Shown here piece by piece: positions 33,362 to 43,100 of a stretch of 64,000 nt of DNA. The stretch covers positions 179,951-243,950 of the forward strand of contig NW_020954631.1 of assembly GCF_900497805.2 (NCBI RefSeq). The letters are read 5' to 3'. Position 1 is the first letter of the stretch, and each line of letters opens with the position of its first letter. The DNA comes from Vombatus ursinus. Taxonomy: Eukaryota > Chordata > Mammalia > Diprotodontia > Vombatidae. Under the pieces are notes generated by a model. That model worked only from the letters and a program-made list of their open reading frames with translations, did not search any database and was not told the origin of the DNA. The translations under genes were made by a program, and so were the position numbers.

Positions 33362-33690
33362 CCCCCCCCCCACTGGGCTCCAGAAGTCCGCTGGCCCCGC
33401 CTCCTCAGCCCCTCTTCGATCTCCGGGACCCCGCCTCCCCAAGCTGGGACTGGAGGATGGGGTAAAGGCCGAAGGACCCCCGCCCGCGCGCCCGACGATC
33501 CGTCAGTCGCCTCAGGTGGAGCCCGAGCGGCGCCCCGGCGGCGGCGGAAGGGTCACGTGCCATTCACCCTGTCCGACGCCGAGACGGCACCACGTGACGC
33601 CCCGGCCCCGCCCCCCCCCCCCCGCGACGGACGCACGGACGCACGGACGCACGGACGCACGGACGCACGCAGAAAAAGCGAGCCTCCTGG
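33362..33690. promoter_or_regulatory. HDAC6 CpG-island promoter with two CACGTG boxes
   Basis: GC-rich DNA between the HDAC6 5' end and the GATA1 3' end. It has E-boxes CACGTG at 33554-33559 (GTCACGTGCC) and 33591-33596 (CCACGTGACG), close to the USF/MiT-TFE consensus, and a tandem 8-bp repeat right beside them. The transcription start cannot be placed because of the gap. Confidence 0.55.
33627..33670. repeat. ACGGACGC tandem repeat
   Basis: About 5.4 perfect copies of an 8-bp unit, each with two CpG. It lies between HDAC6 and the GATA1 poly(A) signal, and its perfection suggests recent expansion. Confidence 0.92.
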
Positions 33691-33711
33691 TTGTGGTGGA
33701 GCAGCCACGGC

Positions 33712-33717
33712 TTTATT
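33712..33717 (-). terminator. GATA1 poly(A) signal
   Basis: Minus-strand AATAAA, 171 bases after the GATA1 stop codon at 33888. GATA1 therefore ends less than 1 kb upstream of the HDAC6 start. Confidence 0.8.
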
Positions 33718-33887
33718 GTCCTCAAGCCACGGGAAGGGGAGCAAGCGGGGCCAATCAGGGAGGGCTAAGGCCGGAGGGGCGGGGCCTGGGTGGGGCTACC
33801 GGAGCAGCCGGGGCGGGTTGGGGCGGGGCCAGGGGCGGGGCCAAGGCCAAGGCCAAGGCCAAGGCCCAGGCGAGCACGCTGGTGTTC

Positions 33888-36800
33888 TCAAGATCCCAGG
33901 GCTGAGACCACCCCCGCGGCCCCAGAAAAGGGGGCTCCGGTGCCTCCGAGCAGGGGGGGCGCAGACCCGGGAAAGGGGACCAGGTGACCCACTGAGGCCA
34001 TGTGGCCCGAGAGCACTACGGGCCCTAGGCTCGGGTAGAGCGGTTCTGCCGCCAGGTCCCCTGAGGCTGCCGACGCCACTGCAGCCGCCGCTGTGCCCTG
34101 CCCGGCGGCCATCAGGGCCTGGCCCACCCGGGCCTTCTTCTTGGCCTTGCCCGACACCTTGCGGTTCCGGGTCTGGATGCCATCCTTGCGCATAGTCAGC
34201 GGCCTGTTCACCTGGGTGGGGGGACAAACCCAGAGGCTCTAGTACCCCGAAAAGTGCCACCAGCAGAGATCAGGTTTCCCCTCCCCCCCCCCACCCCCGC
34301 CCCCCCCCCCCCCCCCTCTGGAGACAGGAGTCTTCCGAGCCCTACTCCCAAAGTCACACAGGCCCGAGCCCAACCATCCCTCTCATCTCATCAGTCATCA
34401 AACACATCCTTCCTTTTGAAGAGGGCCAAACGCTGAGGCCCGGAGAAGCCAGCCCAGGTCCCCCAGGGGGCCTCGTCCTTGATTACAGATAGCCTGGAAG
34501 GGGGGAAGGGGAGGCTTACGTTGTGCAGCTTGTAGTAGAGACCACAAGCATTACACACGGGCTCCCCGCTGGCGTTGCGCCGCCACAATGTTGTTGTTGT
34601 CGTCTGGCAGTTGGTGCACTGGGTACCTGCCCGCTTACTGACAATCTGGAAAGAGCCCAGCGCGCTGGGTGAGGTCACTGCTGCCCTGGTACCGAGCTGC
34701 CCACTCCTTGCCTTCCTGTCCCCCAGGCCCTCCCTCCTCACCAGGCGCTTCTTGGGCCGGATGAGGGGCCGGTTCTGCCCATTCATCTTGTGGTACAGGC
34801 CACAAGCGTTGCATAGGTAGTGCCCAGTACCATCGCGACGCCACAATGGGGTAGCAGTCGCTCCACAGTTCACACACTCTCTGGCCTCTGGGTGGGAGGA
34901 AAGGCAAGAAATTGGACAGAAACTAAGAGCTGAGCCTCCGCTCAGCCCCTCAACTCTTTTCCTCCCCCTGAGGATTTCTCCCCCCCCCCCCCCCCCCCCC
35001 CCTGCGCCCCCCCCCCCCCCCCCCCCCCGATCCTGAACCCAGATCCTCACCACAGGGAGACAGGGGAAGTGCCCCACGTAGCTTCGGAGAGTAGGCGCTG
35101 CCTCCACCTGCCACTGAGAGGGGGCTTCCAGCAGGTGAGAAGAAGCTAGCAGTAGTGAAATCAGGAGGACTCGATGCCACGTAGTGGGAGGGCCCCACAG
35201 CTGCTGGGACGCCCAGGGTGAGCAGGTCTGGGCTCAGCCGCTCTGTCTTCAAGGTCTCCAGGAAACTCCTTGGACTCCCTTTCACATCAGGGCCCTCAGG
35301 AGCTGGCTGTGGGGAAGCCTCTCGAACAGCGGGGGCCAGGGCTGAGGCTGGGTACAAGCCTGCCTTACCATAGGCCCAACTTGCAGCCGCATATGGGGCT
35401 CCCCCAAGCCCTCCCTCCATCCGGTTGGGGGGGGGGGACGGGGCGCCCGGGGGGAGGGGGGGGGGGGGGGGGTGGTCAGGCCCCAGACCCCCAATATGGC
35501 CTACTACTAGTCAGGGTTACTGACAGGTCAGGTCATCCACTAGCAGATGGGAGAGGGAGGGGGTCCATTCCCCATTTGCTCTGTCTCTGTGGGCCCACCA
35601 ATAGCCTCTGCTGGTCTAGGATCTCTCAGTTGGACGCCTAACATGACTTCCTCAATTCTGACTCCCAGCATGACTACCAGTTAGGGTAGGGACACAAACC
35701 CAGCACTTCTCACACTGCCTGGCACATAGGGAAAGGAATTAAGTGCCTATAAAGATGATCTCATTTGATCCTCGAGAAACACTTGTTGACTGACTAAGTG
35801 ATCCTACAGCCTTGGCCAGCACCCTGAACCTCACATTATCTAATCACAGTTCTCTCTGGCAGCTCCTCCAAACATCCTCTCTGCTCCAGCATCTTCCCTC
35901 AGTCCCAGACTCAGCCCTCACCCCAACAGAGACTTTACTGAGCTCTCTAACCCCCCCCCCCCCCACCATGCCCTCTGCTCCAGTCTCAGAAGAGAAGCTG
36001 CCTTTTCCTTCTGCCAAGGCCAAACCTTCTATCTGCCTCAGCGGCCTCCTGGCAGGTAGGCAGGTGACAGACCTCAAGCTACAGAACACATGTGGCCACA
36101 TATCTTCGGGCACGGCCAATGTCAGAATTGTTCCAAGCATTTGATTTTGCTTTTTCTTTTCCCGTGGGGGTGGGGGGTTGAGTGGGAAAGAAAATAAAGA
36201 CTTGTTAACTGGAAAAAAAAAAACAAAACAAAACAAAACCAAAACCAAAACAAAATTAAGAATCTCCACAAACAGGTTCCTGTGCCTTGTGCTTCCAGCT
36301 CCTCACCCCGCCAGCTGGCCACCAACCTAGCCGCTACCTCTCACTCTAATTCCTTGGGCTCAGGGGATCCAGGAGGGCAACCCAATTCCCTAAGGGTGCT
36401 AAGACGTTTTCCTTTCTAAGAAGGTAAATAGCCATAACTATAACCCACATCAAAGCTCCATGACTTTTAAGAGCAGAAGGAAATCCACAAGTTTGCAACT
36501 GGCTGCTCACTGTTCCTAGCAGTCTCCCCTACCCGTACAAGCCAATGGACTTTTCTCAGCCCTAAGCCCTCCAGATCTCTTTGCAGCTTTGGGACATTGT
36601 CTCCCGCCCCTTTCTCATCAACGTTCTCTCCTCTCCTCTGGCTCTCTCCTGGTTCTCCTCCTCCCAATCTGACTGCCCCTACTCTTGTCTCCTCCACTGG
36701 CTCATTCTCCATCCCCCGCCCCACAGAAGCCTTGCTGGTCTACCCACTTCTCTCTTGGCTTTCCCCCAAGTGATCTCATTTGCTCCCTGGGTACAGTTCT

Positions 36801-37740
36801 CTTCGAGGCAGATGCCTCCCAGAGGCAGCCGCCTCAGCCAGAATCTTTCTCCTGCCAGCTCTGTGCACCTGCACATGCCATCAGCATCCACACGGCCAAA
36901 CGGACCTCATGCTCTTCTCCCCTCCCAGCTTCCTTATTCCCTTCAAAGGCATGGTCGTTTCTTTGCAGCTACGGTCTCATCCTCAACACCGACTTCTCTC
37001 CCTCACTCCTCATAGCCAAGCAGTTGCTGATTTGTCCCTTGGGAATCGATCCACCCCCTCCTTTCTACTCTCGGCCAGTTACCCCTTCTATTTAGGCCCT
37101 CACAGCACTTCTCTTCTCAGACCATTACCACCCCAGCCTTCTACTGGGTATCCCAGCCTCAAGCCTCTCCTCTCTCCAGTCCTTCTTCTTAGCTGCCCAA
37201 TAAACTTTCTGCTCTGCCCAGGTCACCCCTTGCTCCGTAGGCTAATACATAAACTCCTAAGGCTGGCATTACAAACCCTCCATGTCCCTAGCTGACTTAC
37301 CATCCAAGCCAAATAAACTGCTAACTGCTCCCCAAACTCAGCATTCTGTCTCCACTGGACCTGCCTTAGTCCATTACCTGAAGTCTTGCTTAACCCCATT
37401 CTAACCTGGGGAGAGGGGGAAGAGGAAGGGTGGTCGAGACCACGTATGGAAGACTGAGGTCAAGCGGTGACAGGGAAAGGAAGAAGGATAGACAAAATAG
37501 TACCCCCAAAGGCCTCCCCCCCGCCAGGTTACCTGGTGAGTGTCTGTAAGCATCAGCAGCTGTTCCCCGATGGTAGTAGGACAGTGTGGCAGCAGCACTG
37601 GCGCTATCGGCCCCCTCAGGCCCTGGGAAGAAGAGTCCCGGCTCTTCAGGAGCACTGACAGAGGCCGATGAGGGCAGCAAGGTAGGCTCAGCAAAAGGGG
37701 CCAGGGCCTCTGGCTCCCCCAGGCCAGGTGGGAAATCCAT
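33888..37740 (-). CDS. GATA1: GATA1, five coding exons
   Basis: Erythroid/megakaryocyte/eosinophil transcription factor. Coding exons: 37740-37533 ([17 protein letters not shown]-terminal activation domain), about 35430-35051, 34887-34742 (N-finger CVNC-X17-CNAC, FOG1-binding), 34645-34520 (C-finger CTNC-X17-CNAC, DNA binding), and 34211-33888 (basic tail [12 protein letters not shown], then an Ala-rich C-terminus ending VVSALGS). The product is about 400 residues (human 413). The N-finger reads RRDGTGHYL where human GATA1 has RRDRTGHYL; Gly is what GATA2 and other paralogues carry, so this is the ancestral state. The internal Met that yields GATA1s in human is probably MEGGLGG at 35420. The 5' boundary of the second coding exon cannot be read, because the expected acceptor and VFQVYPLLN codons fall in an abnormal C-run (35432-35472). 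Confidence 0.95.
34981..35030. other. suspect poly-C stretch in a GATA1 intron
   Basis: Two runs of about 20 C broken by CTGCG. Together with 35432-35472, 34280-34318 and 61338-61442 it looks like consensus failure in GC-rich sequence. Confidence 0.6.
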
Positions 37741-37948
37741 GGGGGCTCCCAGATGGTGGCAGCGGAAACAGTGACAGTGGTGCCTCCCTGAGGGGGGGCA
37801 GGACTGTCAGCCCCAAGAGACTTTCCTAAGCTTGGTCCTTAGACAGGCCCATGGCCCAGCAGAGGGGCCATGGTCTGGGCCCCCTAACCCAACTCAGTGG
37901 GCACTCCTGGGCTCAGAGCCTTAGACTTCACACACGGAATGGGCTTGG

Positions 37949-37999
<51 letters not shown>

Positions 38000-38071
38000 C
38001 ACGTGCATGTGTGTATATATATGTATTATATATACACACATACATACATACACACACACACATACATATAT
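37949..38071. repeat. (TG)n-(CG)n-(TA)n-(CA)n compound microsatellite
   Basis: More than 20 TG units, then GCGCGCGCACGTGCATG, then TA-rich and CA-rich parts. Pure alternating purine-pyrimidine DNA of this length can adopt Z-form. It lies just upstream of GATA1's first coding exon. Confidence 0.9.
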
Positions 38072-38364
38072 GCTTGGGTAATTGGAGGCTAAAGATTGAG
38101 GGATTATTTTGGCTCCAGGAAGGCAAAGAATAAGGAAAGGGGTAGATGGGGCCCATCATTCCCTCAGGCTCCTTCTTCCCCAGCCCTCCCTACTCCTAAT
38201 CAGTCTGTGTCATGTGCCCCCCCATTTTTCTTTTTTTCTTTTCTTTTCTAGTCTTTGGCCCTCCCCTCACCCTTCTTTGCCTGTTTCTCATTCCCTCCAG
38301 GCCCAGAGTGGGAGCTCCTACGGTCCCCTCCAGCCTGCCCTCCCCCAATTATCACCCCAATGCA

Positions 38365-38418
38365 GAGATAACCCTTATCTCAGGGCTAGGGGGTATGAAA
38401 ACCTCTTATCAGTCACCT
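38365..38418 (-). promoter_or_regulatory. palindromic GATA pair with nearby GATA/E-box
   Basis: GAGATAACCCTTATCTC at 38365-38381 has perfect 7-bp inverted arms around CCC. A second TTATCA (38405) sits close to a CACCTG E-box (38413-38418), the composite arrangement bound by GATA1-TAL1 complexes. It is about 630 bases before the first coding exon, so probably in intron 1 and possibly an autoregulatory element. Confidence 0.6.
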
Positions 38419-39631
38419 GGGGCTAGTGTGTTCCCAGCAGGCCTGGGAACTCTAGGCAGCCAGCTCTAAGCCCAGCTTGGCCCAGCCCAGCCAGGTCTGG
38501 CCAAGGCCAGCCAGGTATGGTCCACCCTTAAAGAATGGCTTTTATTTTTATTTTAGAGGAATTGGGGGCATCAGATATGGGGTTGGTTTTGAAGAGGAAA
38601 TCAGAGCCAAAGACCCTCAGTCAGGACGGGATCAGAGATGGGGCTCAGGACTCTTGGAGATGGGATTGGGAGCCTTTAGGGGTTGACAGATCGGGCCCCT
38701 CAAAGATGTAATTTGAGGGGGGCTGAGGTATGGGGCTGGAAGGGCAGAGAGAATAAGGGAGAGAACAGAAGCAGGGTTGGGGGAGACCCAGATTGGGGTT
38801 CAAGCTCACGAGGGTAACTCAGAGGTACAGTGTTAGGGGTTTGGGAGAATTAGGAACAGGGCTCAAGCCCTCCTGAAATGGGGGTTCAGAGAGCTTGGGG
38901 GCACTGACCTGAGCAGGTGTTGAGGCCGAGGGAGGGGGGGCAGTCTCTCTTGGATCTCCTCAGGGTCCAGGCAGCGACCAAGACAACACTGTCTCCCTCC
39001 CTCACACCCCCCTCCTGCTGTGGCTACGGGCGGGGCCAGAGGGGGGGGGAGATGGGGCCCAGCCTTGGGACCGCCCCCTGCTGGCACCAGTGCCCGAGCA
39101 TGGCTTACATGACTGGGGGCACCTTCCTCACCCGCCCATCACAGACCTCCCCCACTGGCCAACGGCCATGGCACCAGCCAACCGAGCCCCTGGTTGTCCA
39201 TGTGTTTCTCTCCTGGTCCCTCACCTCTGCCCCCCCCCCCCCCTTTAGCTTCCTTTCCTTCAGAGTCTCAGTCTCCATTTCTCTAGAACACTGTCCCTCT
39301 AAGCCCAGGACCTGGGTCTTTTCCTTTCCCTTCTCTGGCCCCTCAGGGATGCCTGGTCTCAATTTCTCCCTAGTCCTGGATCTCATATGTAACCCTTCCA
39401 CTATCTCTCCATCTCTCCCTCTGTCATCCCCACTCTCCCTTAGGTTTTTTGTTTTGTTTTGTGGGGGGGGGGGGGGTGGTGTCTCTCATTAGGTCCTGGG
39501 AAGAGGGCCTAGGATACACTGGGTTAGATACCCAAACTAAGATGTCAGGGAGGATGAGGGACACCCTCCCTTCCTCCCCCACCCCCACCCCTACTTACAC
39601 CATCTCCCTGCTGGGCCAAGGCTGGGGCCTG

Positions 39632-39648
39632 CTGATAAGTCTTATCAG
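39632..39648 (-). promoter_or_regulatory. GATA1 promoter double-GATA palindrome
   Basis: CTGATAAGTCTTATCAG has two WGATAR sites in inverted orientation with one base between 8-bp arms. Read on the gene strand it continues GCAGGCCCCAG. From memory, the mouse Gata1 high-affinity double-GATA site (deletion of which removes eosinophils) is CTGATAAGACTTATC followed by similar sequence. This places the haematopoietic promoter about 1.9 kb upstream of the first coding exon, with the noncoding first exon expected near 38900-39000. Confidence 0.75.
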
Positions 39649-39976
39649 ATGGAGGGCCGGACCTCGGCTGTTGGGGTTGAGGCAACTAGCAGCCCCGCAG
39701 GAGGTTGGGGGAAAGAAGAGAGCGGATACTGGGGCCTCCCTGGCCCTGTCTATCCCCTCACCCCCTGCTTTCTGCCCCTGTGTGCCAGGGAAATTCATAT
39801 CTCTCCCCCTGCCCCCAAAAAAAGTAACACCCTGGTCCCTCTGCTCTGAGGGAGGAGGGCAGGACAGGTGGGAATCATCAAGCCCAACTCACAGCTGGGA
39901 AAACTGAGGCCTCCTTCCCACTTCCCAGTCACTCTGAATATTCCCATTGACCCTGCCTTTGGAGTCCAAGGTAGTG

Positions 39977-39982
39977 TTTATT
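39977..39982 (-). terminator. CDK20 homologue poly(A) signal
   Basis: Minus-strand AATAAA about 205 bases after the kinase stop codon. It is only about 330 bases before the GATA1 double-GATA site, so the kinase 3' end abuts the GATA1 promoter. Confidence 0.65.
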
Positions 39983-40126
39983 GGTATTAGGGAAACTGAG
40001 GCACAGCCAAGGTTAGAAGTCTGTTCTCCTGAACCTCCAGAGGGAGGGAAGCCGGACGCCGCCGGACGCCTGAGTCTCCTCCCACCCTGGCCGCAGGAAG
40101 GCCAGGGGGAGCAGCTGGGAGTGCCC

Positions 40127-40134
40127 AGATAAGG
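40127..40134 (+). promoter_or_regulatory. AGATAAGG GATA site upstream of GATA1
   Basis: Single strong WGATAR (CAGATAAGGC) about 480 bases upstream of the double-GATA palindrome, between the kinase stop codon and GATA1. It could be part of the GATA1 upstream enhancer; a single motif is weak evidence. Confidence 0.35.
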
Positions 40135-40185
40135 CAATCTCTTGGGGCCAGGCAGAGCTGGGTGGAGGCCAGGGCAGCGGGAGGC

Positions 40186-43100
40186 TCATCCCTGCGAGAG
40201 GTAGGGCCAAATCAGCTTCCAATCTTGCAACGACTCAGCCAGGGGCTGCACTATCCTGAAGTCTTGGACACGAGGAGGGCCTGGTCGGGCCTTGGGGCCG
40301 GGCCCCCCCCCCACGATGTGGAATGGGCAGCTCTGAGGGGTGGGCTGGCAGCGGGTCTCTGAAGAAGTACTCATGTAGCAGGGCCTGTGGGGACATGGGG
40401 AGAGTAAGAAGGGGCGGCCCGGCCTGGCCCGGCCTCACCCCTAGATCCCTGGCTTCATCCCTGTTCAGTCCCCCCAATGGGCACCACTTTCCTCCACCTT
40501 GAAAGACAGCAAAAACCAGGGGTGGGGGTGGGGTGGGTGAGAAGGAGGAGAAACAGTTCCCCTTTGAGCACTGTGGCAGGTTGGGAGATTTTTATCAAGC
40601 ACGGGGCTCAGTTAAAAAGAAACAAGGGGCCTATGTTCCTCAAAGGTGTCCACAGACCAGGCTTCTCCCCTCTACTGGCTTGAGTGAAGGAGACATTCAA
40701 ACATTGGGACAGTAAGCAATTTTCATCAGCTCATTAAAGTAGGCCCCCTAAGGGCATTAAAGAGGATTGAGTCAGACATTAGTCAAACTTGTGCTCAAGG
40801 GCCAGACAAGGAAGCACCCTTCTATGTTTATTGAAGCAGGCCCACCAAATGCCCTGGAGCTGGCCAAACCTTACTTGAGCGCCTGGCCTCTACGGTGGCT
40901 ATTGCTGAGGAGCCTGGGAGGCCTGCCCAAGGGCACCCAGGCAGTCCTAACAAAAGAGAGAATTGGAAGCCAGGGCTGCAGACACTGTATCAAATCCAAT
41001 CCAATCGATTCATTTAGCTTCTGGGGATGATTTGTCAATCCCGAGCCTCTCTGCTAAAATGCTATTTCCTCTAAAGCCAGATGTATACCCTTCCTCTTCT
41101 GATCTCAAAGCACCTTTTGCCTCCTCTTTCCATCTTCGCTGGCCAGTACTCCTGGGACCTCAGTTCAAGTCCCCTTGGCCAGGGGGCCTTGCCTTGAGGC
41201 TGCCAAAGCATCTTTCTAAGAGCCTGGGGGTGGGGGTAGTTATTCCCCTGACACAGAAAGGAACAGGAGGCCTAGCTGGAGCTCCAGGGCCTCAGCCGAA
41301 GTCTTCGAGGGGCAGGGTGGGGGCCTTCGGTAACAGTTATGCTCGTTATCTACACCCCCACACTCCCCCATGAGGTCCCTTAACAAGAATAGTGACAGCC
41401 AGTCCCAGTAGAAAAGCCAAGTCAGCCAGCAGCCCCTCCCCCTGGCCCTGGCCTTGGGCGGCTCCTCACAGCATTTCTCAGCTTCAGCCCTTGCCCTGTT
41501 CACGCTGTGCCCCCTCACGGGCCTCTTTTGAAGCCCCGAGTTCAGCGCCTGTTGGCCTCTGGCCTCAGATCCCTTTGGGCTCTTTGCTTGACCTTGAAAT
41601 GAGGATGCCCCCTCCCCCCAGCCTCGCCAAAACAGGGGTTGCTCTCACGCGCAGAGCGCCCCCTCACTGCTCGCACTCCCGTGTCTCTTCCTCCACGCTT
41701 TACAAAGCCCACTGTGCTTCAGACACCCCCAGGTCACTCACGTGGAGTTTCTCAGGTAGCGAGCTCTCCTTTGGGACCTCCCCACGCCCCAGAGGTTACA
41801 GAGCCTATCCCTCAGTCCCTCACAATGTGGTGGAGCCCGTCCTCTCCCAGACTCCCAGATCAGTCTTCCCCTTGATCTCTCCACTTCATCTCTACTTCCT
41901 GGACAGTCTCGCCTCCTTTCGTGTGTCTACAGTTTGGGCTCCTGGTTTTTCTTTTGCCTAACTGCTCCCGTGCTGCCCCCCTGACCGTGGGGGCTCCTCC
42001 GGGGCTCTCGGATAGGCTCCCATAGGTTGGGGCCTTGCACGCAGTAGCAGTTTAATGACCGTTTGTACACACGTGACTCCCAAATCCCTGGCCTTTCTCT
42101 CGAGGCCTGGCCCGGCAGCTAACCGTCCACTACTCAGGCATCGCCCTTCTTCCAGTCTTTCGACACAAAGGTCCAAGCCTTGGCACATGTCACTCAAGCA
42201 AGGCTAGTGGTGCCGATTGCCTTTAGGGTGCTGCAAACTCACTTCTCAGCAATGGGGCACCCATGTGACTCGCTAGACCAATCACATTCCTCCATCTAGC
42301 TCCCTCACAGCTGCTACCGCTCTCCCCTGGAGCCCCAATTTCTTTATACTTAATGACTTATAGGGGCAGCTAGGTGGTGCTGAAGTGGATCCAGCACTAG
42401 GCTGGAAATCAGGAAAACTTGTCTTTGTGAGTTCAAATCAGGCCTCAGACCCTTCCTAGCTGTGTGGCCCTGGGCAAGTCACTTCACCCTGCTTGCCTCA
42501 GTTTCCTCATCTGTCAAATGAGCTGGAGAAGGACATGGCAAACCCCTCCAGCATCTCTGCCAAGAAAACCCCAAATGGGGTCACGAAGAGTTGGACATGA
42601 CTGAAAAATGACTGAACAACGACAGCTGACCTATGTATGTGTTGTATCTCCCGGGGAAAGGTCAGCTCCTTGATGGATCGTCTCATTTGTATCTCTAGGA
42701 CAGGCCCGTGTGCGCAGTAAATATCTGGATGCAGACGTGGGGGGCTGGCACGTCACAAAGGTCTGGCATTGCATTGTAAGTCGGGCCCACTTCCTCTTAG
42801 CCCCAGCCCAGGTGTGCCCCAGAGGGGAAAGGAGGATACCTGATCAGCCTGGATCCGACGGCGAGGGCGGTAGATCAGAAAGCTGCTGAGGAGCTGCAGC
42901 TCTTGGGGGGAGGCGTCAGGCAGCACCTCATCCAGGGGCAGGGGCAGTTGCTCCTTGAAGGAGATCTTGTTGTAATCTGGGAGCTCAGTTATCTCCTGGG
43001 GGAGGATGAGAGGGGTAGAGGAATATTATTCTATTATTATTATTATTGTTATGGAGCACAACGTGTGAGAATTCCTCTCCCTCTCTCCTGCTACGCACCG

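Noticed and set aside
33557-34260. Plus- and minus-strand frames of 154-212 codons over the GATA1 last exon
   Set aside because: They are shadows of GATA1 exon 6 and the GC-rich 3' flank, including the 8-bp tandem repeat.
41392-41961. Plus-strand frame of 189 codons in kinase intron 7
   Set aside because: Low-complexity Ser/Pro-rich translation, antisense to an intron, with no homology recognised.
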